From positions 1 to 29,246 of the forward strand of contig DLVL01000142.1 of NCBI GenBank assembly GCA_003444085.1: DNA of 29,246 bases, given 5' to 3'. The stretch comes from Kosmotogaceae bacterium (lineage in GTDB: Bacteria > Thermotogota > Thermotogae > Petrotogales > Kosmotogaceae). This document shows, piece after piece, positions 15,358 through 23,108 of this stretch (the first letter of the stretch is position 1; each line of letters opens with the position of its first letter). The position numbers and the translations under genes are program-made. The notes beneath the pieces were generated by a model. The model was not told where the DNA came from and ran no database searches. It saw nothing but the letters and a program-made list of their open reading frames with translations.

Positions 15358-16710
15358 GTGAAGAAACTATTGGTGGTTATTCTAGCTCTTATGATCACAG
15401 CTACAATGCTGGCAGGAGTCAGCAGTATGGCTACAAGGCTCCCAAAGAACGCAGAGACTGTTGTAGTAATTGAGGATCTGAAAACAAACTACGAGAAGAT
15501 GAAAACATCAACCTTTCTTGATTTCTTTCTTGAAGAGCTTGCTGTAGAGATCTTGATTCAGCAGTATTTCGAAATGATCGTATATAACAGTGGGTCCAGA
15601 CCATCAGACATTTACCCTGCCATATCTGCTGATGTTGGTTTTGCTACGTGGTACGCTCCAGAGAGCTCTGCGTTCTATTCGATTATCGTTCTCGGCCCGA
15701 TGGATAGACCATCATCAGCGCGGACGGCATTGAGAAACGTTCTCCCGCAATTCTTGTCTCCGCAAGACATTCCTGAAATCGTAGTTGACGGTAATTATCT
15801 GTATGTCGGGGATGTTGGTCAGTTTGCGTCTCTCGAGAAGGGGTTTTCTTCAGATAAGCTTACTGAAGGATTCCCGCAAAGCTTTGGATACTTCTACGCC
15901 ATGAACAATGAGATGATTCAAAGAGGTGTCGCAAGAGTTGAAAGTAGCCAGATTATCCTTGAGGGTTTTACTGAGGGACGAACTGATGAAGCCAGATCTC
16001 TTATGAGGATGATACCTCGCGAAGAAGGGACGCTTGAACTGGAGCGGATGGAGCATTACGCCCTTGTGTCTGGTGTGCTTGCAATTAATGAACCATCTGT
16101 CTTTGAAGACCTGATCGGACTGGAGTTTGATTTCTCAAAACAGATTCCTGGTATAGAGGATATGGAAATGGATGAAGTGATTTCTCGCTCTCTTGCAATT
16201 CTTGATGAAATAACCGGAAGAGCCATGCTCGATTTCAGCGTTCCTGTAGAAGACATTTTCTCCGCTCTTTTCAGTCTTCAGCCACAAGCTGAAGTGGACA
16301 TAGATGTACCCAGTTTTGACCTTCTTACCCGGCTTGAGTTTAGCGGAGCTCTGAGCGATCTGATTGAACTTTTCGAAGCCGCTGATATTGAATACTCAGA
16401 GACAGATGGTGTACTAAGGCTTGAAGACGGACAGTACTTATGGATCCAGGACGGTTGGATTTTCCTCTCTAATTCCCCTAAAGCAATAACCTCCGAACGC
16501 CTTGAAAGAAGCCGCAATGCGTTCGAGTCACTCAACTACGTCTCTCTCGCTCGCAGTATTCCTCAGGAAAGGTTTGCTGTAGCATTTGTGGACACCGGCC
16601 TCTTCTTGGGAGGGCTCCTGGGAACCGGGCAGATTCAGAGCGGCCTGCTTGCTTCAGCTTGGTACTCAGAGAACAACGAACGCATAGAGTTTCTGGTCAT
16701 TCTTGATTGA
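15358..16710 (+). CDS. Secreted or lipid-anchorless exported protein of unknown function
   Basis: I do not recognise this 450-residue protein. The GTG start at 15358-15360 lies 7 nt after GGAGG; the open frame continues 10 codons upstream without a ribosome site. Residues 1-~25 (a KK pair followed by LLVVILALMITATMLAG) form a signal peptide with no lipobox cysteine. The mature part has alternating helices and strands, is rich in acidic residues and ends in hydrophobic strands (IEFLVILD). The opening of the mature part (LPKNAETVVVIEDL, then a K-T/S-S/T-F segment) resembles exported proteins annotated as DUF3352, but I cannot confirm this. Cysteine is essentially absent, as in many exported proteins of anaerobes. 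It lies divergent to the ABC permease and overlaps the frame of the following S4 gene region by at most a few bases. Confidence 0.85.
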   Translation: MKKLLVVILALMITATMLAGVSSMATRLPKNAETVVVIEDLKTNYEKMKTSTFLDFFLEELAVEILIQQYFEMIVYNSGSRPSDIYPAISADVGFATWYAPESSAFYSIIVLGPMDRPSSARTALRNVLPQFLSPQDIPEIVVDGNYLYVGDVGQFASLEKGFSSDKLTEGFPQSFGYFYAMNNEMIQRGVARVESSQIILEGFTEGRTDEARSLMRMIPREEGTLELERMEHYALVSGVLAINEPSVFEDLIGLEFDFSKQIPGIEDMEMDEVISRSLAILDEITGRAMLDFSVPVEDIFSALFSLQPQAEVDIDVPSFDLLTRLEFSGALSDLIELFEAADIEYSETDGVLRLEDGQYLWIQDGWIFLSNSPKAITSERLERSRNAFESLNYVSLARSIPQERFAVAFVDTGLFLGGLLGTGQIQSGLLASAWYSENNERIEFLVILD

Positions 16711-16718
16711 AGTTCCAG

Positions 16719-16955
16719 ATGAGACTTGACAGTTTTCTTAAGAAGAACCGGATTATAAAGAGACGGACAGTTGCAAAAGAGGCCATAGAGAAGTCATATG
16801 TGCGGAGAAACGGACAGCCAGCAAAACCTGGGACGAAGCTGAACCCAGGAGATAAAGTTGAAGTTCGTTTTGCAAATCGCACAACAACGCTCCTGGTGAA
16901 AGAAGACTTCTCTGCAGAACTGATTAGTGAGAATCCTGAAGATCACCATTCCTGA
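16719..16955 (+). CDS. rqcP: S4-domain RNA-binding protein RqcP (YabO) family
   Basis: A 78-residue protein consisting almost wholly of an S4 RNA-binding domain: RLDSFLKKNRIIKRRTVAKEA, then VRRNGQPAKPGTKLNPGDKVEVRF. This matches RqcP/YabO, which in Firmicutes binds stalled 50S subunits and helps RqcH add C-terminal alanine tails during ribosome quality control; no rqcH is in the window, so the function is inferred from the family. I choose the ATG at 16719-16721, giving the canonical MRLD start; a TTG at 16707 that overlaps the previous stop is a weaker alternative. The ribosome site is poor (GAAG), so coupling to the upstream gene is likely. The 3' end overlaps birA by 32 bp on the other strand, inside a perfect inverted repeat. 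Confidence 0.85.
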   Translation: MRLDSFLKKNRIIKRRTVAKEAIEKSYVRRNGQPAKPGTKLNPGDKVEVRFANRTTTLLVKEDFSAELISENPEDHHS

Positions 16956-17649
16956 TCTTCAGGATTCCTTTGCCAGAGTCGATTTCTATCGAGTCTCCAT
17001 GGATTCGTCTGACTTCGCCCTGGATTTCGCCATTTCGCGTTCTTATTGAGACACGATCACCGATAGCTGTTGAGAGTTTGGACTTCCAAAACCTCGTCAG
17101 ATAACGAAGTCTATTCGGTGACAGATACTGTTTTCTGTAGAGATCGCATTGTTTAACTATCTGCTGAAGCAACACTGACAATTCGTGTTGTCTTTCAGAG
17201 TATTCTTTCAGGGTTATTCCGATATCCGCCAGCTCTGGAGGGAGTTCGTTGTTAACATTTATCCCAGCACCGACCACCACGGCATTCACATTATCTGAAG
17301 AGCTGATTGCTTCTGCAAGCAATCCTCCGAGTTTTCTTTTATGAAGTATGATGTCGTTTGGCCACTTAATTGCAACGGGATATCCGTGACGTTCAAGAAC
17401 AACTACTATTGAGCATGACACGAGCTTCATATATGCTCCCATATCTCTGCTCACAATGGACTTGAACACTATCGAAAACCAGAGCCCTCCCAAAGAGGAC
17501 TCCCATTTCCTACCCCACCTTCCACGACCGCATTCCTGTTGAAGTGCCCATACAACTGTCCCGGAAGCCAGTCGCTCATAATTCTTTATCGCAAAATCGT
17601 TTGTCGAATCGATCGAGGAGAAAGAGATAATCCTGTCTCCTATGTTCAA
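16924..17649 (-). CDS. birA: Biotin-[acetyl-CoA-carboxylase] ligase, without DNA-binding domain
   Basis: A 241-residue biotin protein ligase that forms biotinyl-AMP and attaches biotin to a carboxylase carrier domain. The adenylate loop GRGRWGRKW is at 41-49 and KWPNDIILHKRKLGGLL spans ~95-111, including the conserved lysine before GG; a small SH3-like C-terminal domain follows (~195-241). There is no N-terminal helix-turn-helix, so unlike E. coli BirA it is monofunctional and not a repressor. The start is a TTG at 17647-17649, one base after the mscS TAG, with AAGGA 8 nt upstream inside mscS. It is the last gene of the DUF2520-panB-mscS-birA unit. Confidence 0.94.
   Translation of the reverse strand: MNIGDRIISFSSIDSTNDFAIKNYERLASGTVVWALQQECGRGRWGRKWESSLGGLWFSIVFKSIVSRDMGAYMKLVSCSIVVVLERHGYPVAIKWPNDIILHKRKLGGLLAEAISSSDNVNAVVVGAGINVNNELPPELADIGITLKEYSERQHELSVLLQQIVKQCDLYRKQYLSPNRLRYLTRFWKSKLSTAIGDRVSIRTRNGEIQGEVRRIHGDSIEIDSGKGILKIRNGDLQDSH
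16931..16967. terminator. Perfect 15-bp inverted repeat at the convergent rqcP/birA ends (bidirectional terminator candidate)
   Basis: GAATCCTGAAGATCA (16931-16945) and TGATCTTCAGGATTC (16953-16967) are exact inverted copies with a 7-nt loop. The element straddles the last codons of both convergent genes and includes the rqcP TGA. There is no U-tract on either side, so the termination role is inferred from position. Confidence 0.55.
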
Positions 17650-17650
17650 T

Positions 17651-18463
17651 CTATATATCCTTCTTTACCTTTGCCTCAGGCATATCGATTACATGAAGAT
17701 CGAGCTGAGGGAACGGAATAGAGATTCCTGATTGCTTCAATTTCTCGTAGATTCGACTCGAAACAGAGTTCTGTACAGCGAAGAAATTCGGACGCTCGAA
17801 CCAGAACAATAGCTTGAAGTCAATGCTGGAGGAACCAAATCCATTGAAGAGGACGGCATTTGATACATCACCCTTATAAACATTCTCATCCTCTTCCAGA
17901 ACCTCCTTTAACACCTTGAGCGAAGTCTCAACATCTACTCCATAAGGCATTCCCACAACCATTTCCAGGCGTCTGACTGACGAAGGCCAGAAATTGGTGA
18001 CTGGACTCGTCCAGATCATCTTGTTGGGAACATGGATCTTTCTACCATCGAATGTCTTCATCACAGTATGATTAATGCCAATGAGTTCGACAACACCAGA
18101 TATATCCCCAACACTCACAGCGTCCCCTTCGTGTATCGTCTTTCCAACAAGAAGGAAGATCCCGCTTATCGTGTTTTCAAGTGGCTCCTTCAGAGCAAAA
18201 CCAATAACGATACCTCCAACACCGATTCCGGTAATTATGGGAACCAGGTCTTCGAAGACGAACGAAAGAATGATCATTAAAGCAATCAAAATGAAGAGCA
18301 CGTTGATGACCAGTTTTATAGTGTTAGGCGTTTTAAGTTTGGTGCCCTTCTTATCAGATGCTCTGACGATCAAACGGAAGGTGAGTCGTGACAGAAGCAT
18401 TGCTGCTACAAATATCGCGATGCTGACAACGACCTTGATGATTATCGGCAGCAAGTCGGACAT
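17651..18463 (-). CDS. mscS: Small-conductance mechanosensitive channel (MscS family)
   Basis: A 270-residue inner-membrane channel of the MscS family, which opens under membrane tension to release solutes at osmotic downshock. Three membrane helices are visible: ~6-30, ~50-70, and the glycine-rich pore helix GIGVGGIVIGFALKEPLENTISGIF (~79-103). The beta domain follows with KTIHEGDAVSVGDISGVVELIGINHTVMKTFDGRKIHVPNK, very typical for MscS, and an alpha/beta C-terminal domain. The ATG at 18461-18463 follows GGAGGAG and shares one base with the panB stop (TAATG), so translation is coupled. The start of birA follows directly. Confidence 0.95.
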   Translation of the reverse strand: MSDLLPIIIKVVVSIAIFVAAMLLSRLTFRLIVRASDKKGTKLKTPNTIKLVINVLFILIALMIILSFVFEDLVPIITGIGVGGIVIGFALKEPLENTISGIFLLVGKTIHEGDAVSVGDISGVVELIGINHTVMKTFDGRKIHVPNKMIWTSPVTNFWPSSVRRLEMVVGMPYGVDVETSLKVLKEVLEEDENVYKGDVSNAVLFNGFGSSSIDFKLLFWFERPNFFAVQNSVSSRIYEKLKQSGISIPFPQLDLHVIDMPEAKVKKDI

Positions 18464-19263
18464 TACATCTCCTCCTTTTTGAATACGTTTTCTTCTGCGG
18501 GAAAACTGCCAGCCTTTACTTCTTCAACATACTTGCTCACAGCACGTACCACTTCACTTCTCAAATGAGCAAAGTGCTTGACGAATTTCGGAGTGAATTC
18601 CGTGTTTATTCCCAGCATATCGTGCAGCACCAGGACCTGGCCATCACAGAAACGACCCGCCCCAATACCTATTGTGGGAACAGGTAGTTTCTCGGTGATC
18701 TGCTGAGAGACATCTTCAATCACCAGCTCAAGAACCAGCGAGAAAACCCCTGATCGAGCAAGTTCTTCTGAACTTCCGATAAGCCTCTCCCTGGATGGCT
18801 GGTCCTTGCCCTGAACCCTGTATCCACCTATTGCATTAACATACTGCGGAGTGAGTCCGATATGCCCCATTACCGGAATACCAAAACTCACAAGACAATC
18901 AACTATGGAAGTAACTTCAGTTCCACCTTCCAGCTTCACAGCGTTTGCTCCGATCTTGAGGAAACTTCCTGCATTCTCCACAGCTTTCTCGAGACTGGTC
19001 TGGTAAGAGAGAAAAGGCAGATCTGCTATCACAAAGGTATTTGGCGCGCCCCTTCTTACGGCTGAAACTGCGATTTTCATCTCTTCCATAACGACCGGAA
19101 GTGTGTTGTCGTATCCCAGCATCACGTTACCCAGAGAATCCCCGACGAGAATCATATCAACGCCAGCTTCCTCAAGCATTCGAGCCTGGAAATAACTGTA
19201 TGCTGTTAGCATTGTCAGTTTTCTTTTGCCTTTCAAGCTCATTATCTTCTTAACGTCAAGCAT
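18463..19263 (-). CDS. panB: 3-methyl-2-oxobutanoate hydroxymethyltransferase (ketopantoate hydroxymethyltransferase)
   Basis: A 266-residue PanB, which transfers a hydroxymethyl group from methylene-tetrahydrofolate to 2-oxoisovalerate to give ketopantoate, the first committed step to pantothenate and CoA. Metal ligands by family: D42 (VGDSLG), D81 (IADLPF) and E112 (KLEGG); the catalytic glutamate is E179 (LVLELV). The block MGHIGLTPQ and the PTIGIGAG-x-x-CDGQVLV-x-HD motif are also present. The ATG at 19261-19263 lies 8 nt after GGAG, inside the end of the upstream DUF2520 gene. panC and panD are not in the window. The adjacent reductase-like gene probably supplies the next enzyme. Confidence 0.97.
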   Translation of the reverse strand: MLDVKKIMSLKGKRKLTMLTAYSYFQARMLEEAGVDMILVGDSLGNVMLGYDNTLPVVMEEMKIAVSAVRRGAPNTFVIADLPFLSYQTSLEKAVENAGSFLKIGANAVKLEGGTEVTSIVDCLVSFGIPVMGHIGLTPQYVNAIGGYRVQGKDQPSRERLIGSSEELARSGVFSLVLELVIEDVSQQITEKLPVPTIGIGAGRFCDGQVLVLHDMLGINTEFTPKFVKHFAHLRSEVVRAVSKYVEEVKAGSFPAEENVFKKEEM

Positions 19264-19267
19264 CTAA

Positions 19268-20065
19268 TCATCTCCACAAATCAATGATACCTGATATCTT
19301 TTCATATACTTCTGCCAACCTACCGTCCAGCATCTTAAGAGCTCTTGCTTCGGTATCAACGGTCTCTTTGTCTCCCCTTATTGCAGGCCCAGTAATCACA
19401 TCTCCTGGAAGGCCATTGGACACCAGTTTTTCTGCATCCTTCAAATAGCCACAGACCAGTGAATGGGCTGTTTGCTCATCAATGCCGATCGTCTTATATA
19501 CTTCGATAGAAAGACCTGCAAGAGCAACCGGAAAGTTGGCCGAAATCACTGCCGCGGCATGGTACAGAATCTTGTCGTCCTTATTGATTATCATGAACTT
19601 CAACGAGTGTCTGACCAGAAATTCCTTCAGCAAGCTAGTAGCTTTCTCATTGCCTTCGATGGCAAAAATCGTGTGAAAGAGTCGAGCTGAAGATTCAATG
19701 CTATCGCCGAAAGCAATATTTGGATGAACGCTTGCAACGGCTTTCCCAGCCATTTCGGCTTCTCTGAACAGGAGTGAATCCAGCATGCCGCTCAGATGTA
19801 TGTAAAACTCAGGGGCTCTGTTTCTCTGCCATAACTCTAGGAAGACTTCTCTGATTGCACTGTCGGGAACGGCAAATATTACGACTCCGTCTAGATACTT
19901 CAAAGCATCTGTTTCAGCTACTTCTACGTTATCCAATCTCTCAGCAAGCCTTTCAGCTCGTTCGATTTCGATATCCACAAGATAGTGAAGTTTGATTCCC
20001 AACCTATCAAGAAACAGGGCAATCGCGCTTCCCGCTTTACCTGTTCCGACAATTGAGACTCTCAC
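19268..20065 (-). CDS. Rossmann-like/DUF2520 reductase, probable PanG-type ketopantoate reductase
   Basis: A 265-residue protein with an N-terminal NAD(P)-binding Rossmann domain, glycine motif VGTGKAG (6-12), and a C-terminal helical DUF2520 domain (~135-260, including HAAAVISANFPVAL and the GPAIRGD motif). This is the layout of the PanG family, an alternative ketopantoate reductase unrelated in detail to PanE. It ends 4 bp before panB, which makes the substrate of PanB the likely link; the functional call is inference from family plus context. The ATG at 20063-20065 follows a strong GGAGGAGG. It is the first gene of the four-gene operon, with a TATAAT about 25 nt upstream of the start codon. 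Confidence 0.88.
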   Translation of the reverse strand: MRVSIVGTGKAGSAIALFLDRLGIKLHYLVDIEIERAERLAERLDNVEVAETDALKYLDGVVIFAVPDSAIREVFLELWQRNRAPEFYIHLSGMLDSLLFREAEMAGKAVASVHPNIAFGDSIESSARLFHTIFAIEGNEKATSLLKEFLVRHSLKFMIINKDDKILYHAAAVISANFPVALAGLSIEVYKTIGIDEQTAHSLVCGYLKDAEKLVSNGLPGDVITGPAIRGDKETVDTEARALKMLDGRLAEVYEKISGIIDLWR

Positions 20066-20087
20066 ATTACCTCCTCCTCAACACTAG

Positions 20088-20093
20088 ATTATA
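20088..20093 (-). promoter_or_regulatory. -10 box of the DUF2520-panB-mscS-birA operon
   Basis: A perfect minus-strand TATAAT in the 156-bp divergent region. The hexamer 17 bp upstream (TTATTT) is a poor -35. Start near 20081 leaves about 16 nt to the ATG, enough for the GGAGGAGG site. Confidence 0.5.
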
Positions 20094-20147
20094 CAACCGA
20101 ACTTGCCATCAAATAAGGGGTCCAAGAACAAGCCGTTTCAGGTTCAG

Positions 20148-20156
20148 TGTTATAAT
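20148..20156 (+). promoter_or_regulatory. Extended -10 promoter of the ftcD-hutI run
   Basis: TGTTATAAT: TGn extension and perfect hexamer, no good -35. Start near 20163 gives a leader of about 59 nt ending in GAGGAGGA before the ftcD ATG. I see no riboswitch-like fold in it. Confidence 0.6.
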
Positions 20157-20221
20157 TTCAAGAGATCGGGTAATCACTATTCCAGATGACATGACTGACT
20201 CGCAGGAAGAGGAGGATAAGC

Positions 20222-21148
20222 ATGAAGATCATCGAATCTGTTCCTAATTTCAGTGAAGGGAGAAACAAGACTGTTATTGATGCGATTGTTGATGAAACCA
20301 GAAAAGTCGCCAATGTCTGGCTTCTTGACAGATCTAGTGATGAAGATCATAACCGTTCGGTCATAACTCTGGCAGGAGAACCTGAGAGAATTATCGAAGC
20401 GCTCTACTCGATGACCAGGAAGGCAACTGAGTTGATAGACCTTACAAAGCACTCTGGCGAGCACCCAAGAATGGGTGCTACAGATGTTATTCCTCTGGTT
20501 CCGATTGCCAACGTGACTGTGGAAGAGTGCGTTGAGTTATCACAGACCCTGGGTAAGAGAATCGGGGATGAACTGGGTATTCCTGTCTACCTATATGAGC
20601 ATTCAGCCACCGCTCCGCAGAGAAAGAATCTCTCAAAGATAAGAAAGGGAGAATTCGAAGGTTTTCACAGCAAGATTAGGGATCCTGAATGGAAACCCGA
20701 CTTTGGTCCTGATGATGTCCATCCGAGCGCTGGTGTGACAGCTGTGGGTTGCAGGGAGTTTCTCATTGCCTTCAATGTCAATCTCGGTACTGACAGCATT
20801 GAAATTGCGAACAGGATCGCTAAAGCTGTACGCAGTGTCAGCGGTGGCTTCAAATTCGTGAAAGCTCTTGGATTTGAACTCGAAAAGAGAGGGATTGTTC
20901 AAGTGTCGATGAACCTCACGAACTATAAGAAATCAACGATATTCAGGGTCTTCGAAGTGGTGAAGAACGAGGCTGATCGTTATGGAGTACCTGTTGTTGG
21001 TTCAGAGATCGTCGGGATGATACCACTAAAAGCCGTAACAGACGTTTTCGACTATTACATAAAACTTGAGAGTTTCAGCAAAGACCAGGTTATCGAGCAG
21101 AAGCTGTTGAGCCTGATCGCAGGAGGAGAAGAGAGCACTGATGAATGA
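20222..21148 (+). CDS. ftcD: Glutamate formimidoyltransferase
   Basis: A 308-residue monofunctional formiminotransferase, which moves the formimino group of N-formimino-L-glutamate to tetrahydrofolate at the end of histidine degradation. The start SVPNFSEGRN is the family N-terminal block; SSDEDHNRSVITLAG carries the catalytic histidine region; HPRMGATDVIPLVPI and the GPDDVHPSAGVTAVGCR-type segment follow. The cyclodeaminase domain fused in animals is absent; no separate fchA is in the window. ATG with GGAGGA upstream. The last 8 bases overlap hutI, so the two are co-translated. Confidence 0.95.
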   Translation: MKIIESVPNFSEGRNKTVIDAIVDETRKVANVWLLDRSSDEDHNRSVITLAGEPERIIEALYSMTRKATELIDLTKHSGEHPRMGATDVIPLVPIANVTVEECVELSQTLGKRIGDELGIPVYLYEHSATAPQRKNLSKIRKGEFEGFHSKIRDPEWKPDFGPDDVHPSAGVTAVGCREFLIAFNVNLGTDSIEIANRIAKAVRSVSGGFKFVKALGFELEKRGIVQVSMNLTNYKKSTIFRVFEVVKNEADRYGVPVVGSEIVGMIPLKAVTDVFDYYIKLESFSKDQVIEQKLLSLIAGGEESTDE

Positions 21149-22355
21149 TCTAGTTTTGAGCAATGCTCTACAGGTTGTAACGCCTCTTCAAGAACCGCCA
21201 TTAAGGGGTAAAGAGCTTGCTGAGATTGAAGTGCTCGAAGATGTAAACCTGGGTATCAAGGGCGGGAAGATCTCCGCGATAAGCAATACCCCTCTTGAAT
21301 CAAGGCGCTATGTCGATGCTTCAAATTGCGTGATACTTCCAGGATTTGTCGACTGCCATACTCATATCCCCTTCTATGGCAGTCGTCACGAAGAATTCCT
21401 TATGAGAACACAGGGAAAGAGTTATTTGGAGATCATGCAAGCAGGAGGCGGTATCTTATCAACTGTGGAAGCTGTTAGAGCTGCAAGAATAGAGGATCTT
21501 CTATCATTCAACACCCGTCTGTTGGGTGAGATGCTCTCAAGAGGTGTAACAACAGTTGAAGGCAAGAGTGGATACGGACTCGACAAGGACACGGAACTGA
21601 AGCAGCTAGAAGCCCTCAGGGTGCTTGATGAAATCCAGCATGTGGATGTCATCCCGACTTTTCTGGGCGCCCATGCGATTCCTTCCGGATTCAAGAATCC
21701 AAAAGAGTATCTGGAATACGTGATTAGCATCCTGAATGAAGTGAGAGAATACACAGATACTGTGGACATATTCTGCGAAGAAGAGGTTTTCGGTATTGAG
21801 GATACTGAGTTTTTTCTGAAAGCGGCAAAGGCCAGAGGCTTTAAAGTGAGACTTCATGCCGATGAGCTTACCTCACTAGGTGGAAGCAAGCTTGCCGCCC
21901 GATATGGTGCTCTCTCTGCAGATCACCTGATTGCAGCCGATGAAGATAGTCTCAAGACTCTTGCAGATAGTGAGACTGTTGCCGTCTTGATGCCTGGCAC
22001 ATCTTTCTTTCTAGGAGAATCATATGCAAAAGGAAGGCAACTCCTTAACAACGGAGCGATACTTGCTCTCGCATCTGACTTGAATCCTGGTTCGTGCAAC
22101 ATATACGATCCGTTTATGGTGATACACCTGGCAGTTGTTAATTGCGGAATAACTATCGAAGAAGCAATCAACGCCTACACCGCAAATGCCGCTCATGTTC
22201 TTGGCCTTGGAGGAAACAAGGGCCTTATCAGAGAGGGATACATAGCTGATCTGGTTCTGCTTGATCTAAGACATTACAGAGAAATCCCGTACCGGTTTTC
22301 ACATGACATAGTTCGTATGGTGATAAAAGATGGAGAAGTCGTTCTCGGGGACTGA
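21141..22355 (+). CDS. hutI: Imidazolonepropionase
   Basis: A 404-residue amidohydrolase that opens the ring of 4-imidazolone-5-propanoate to give N-formimino-glutamate, the substrate of the enzyme encoded just upstream. Metal ligand motif DCHTHIPF starts the TIM barrel (~70-77), followed by the family block TTVEGKSGYGL, HADE, SADHL and the metal aspartate in SDLNPGS. The length is normal. The ATG at 21141 overlaps the ftcD end by 8 nt (ATGAATGA). hutH and hutU, the first two enzymes of the pathway, are not in the window. Confidence 0.95.
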   Translation: MNDLVLSNALQVVTPLQEPPLRGKELAEIEVLEDVNLGIKGGKISAISNTPLESRRYVDASNCVILPGFVDCHTHIPFYGSRHEEFLMRTQGKSYLEIMQAGGGILSTVEAVRAARIEDLLSFNTRLLGEMLSRGVTTVEGKSGYGLDKDTELKQLEALRVLDEIQHVDVIPTFLGAHAIPSGFKNPKEYLEYVISILNEVREYTDTVDIFCEEEVFGIEDTEFFLKAAKARGFKVRLHADELTSLGGSKLAARYGALSADHLIAADEDSLKTLADSETVAVLMPGTSFFLGESYAKGRQLLNNGAILALASDLNPGSCNIYDPFMVIHLAVVNCGITIEEAINAYTANAAHVLGLGGNKGLIREGYIADLVLLDLRHYREIPYRFSHDIVRMVIKDGEVVLGD

Positions 22356-22393
22356 AGACAGTTCGTGTTAGGTATTCTGGAGGGTTGAGAGAC

Positions 22394-23059
22394 ATGGGTA
22401 AAGAAGACAACGTGAAGAATTTCGAAAGGCGTGTGCGTACTTCGGTGAAGTCTATGACTTTGCTTATTCTGACTATTATCATCTTCGGCATGGCCCTTGG
22501 AATGTTTCTGACGAGCGCACTGTTTCTTCAGAGGCAGGTGGTGGGCAACCTTACCGAAATCTCCCTGAAGCTGGATGAGCTAACTACTGATGTCGAACTC
22601 CTCAGGCATAAGATGGAAATGCTATCCGATGCAGACGCGGGGTCAATAACCGATTGTTCACCGGTCGTGCTGTATTATTACAACGAACATGCAGATAGCG
22701 AACTGTCTGAGCTTCCCGCGTCTGATGAAAGAGCTGTAAAGCCTGTGTGCAGATGTGTTTCAAGCCGCGGAGACCTCGATCTCATAAGAGAGACTATTGG
22801 ATTGCTTATCAAGGGTGAGTTGACAGATTCTGAAAGATCTGCGGGATTTCTTACAGAGTTCCCGGGAGAGGGTTTTGAACTAAAGGATTTAGAACTCTCA
22901 GACGGTATCCTGAAGCTTGTTTTCGATGACCCCTACTTCTTCTCATCCGGAGGCTCTGCCAGAACGTTTATAATGGCGACAGAGGTTCGAAAGACAGCCT
23001 TGCAATTTTCTGGTGTTGAAGAAGTACATTTCGAACCAGAGTGGGTCTTTCAGCCATAG
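22394..23059 (+). CDS. Single-pass membrane protein with GerMN domain
   Basis: A 221-residue protein with one membrane helix at ~22-45, a short coiled-coil-like segment (~48-77, rich in heptad leucines) and an extracytoplasmic C-terminal domain (~88-221). The C-terminal part, with VVLYYYN, then DLIRETIGLLIKGELTDSER, FLTEFPGEGFELKDLELSDGILKLVFDD and the closing V-x-F-x-P, fits the GerMN domain, known from the spore germination protein GerM and from lipoproteins of non-sporulating bacteria; its ligand is unknown. I choose the ATG at 22394, 9 nt after GGAGGG; a TTG at 22385 directly abuts that site and is unlikely. It lies 38 bp after hutI and 49 bp before the ferritin-like gene. Confidence 0.85.
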   Translation: MGKEDNVKNFERRVRTSVKSMTLLILTIIIFGMALGMFLTSALFLQRQVVGNLTEISLKLDELTTDVELLRHKMEMLSDADAGSITDCSPVVLYYYNEHADSELSELPASDERAVKPVCRCVSSRGDLDLIRETIGLLIKGELTDSERSAGFLTEFPGEGFELKDLELSDGILKLVFDDPYFFSSGGSARTFIMATEVRKTALQFSGVEEVHFEPEWVFQP

Positions 23060-23108
23060 CGAATTTAATCAAAAGGAAAGCAAGTGAATACATCATGGAG
23101 GTGTTGTC

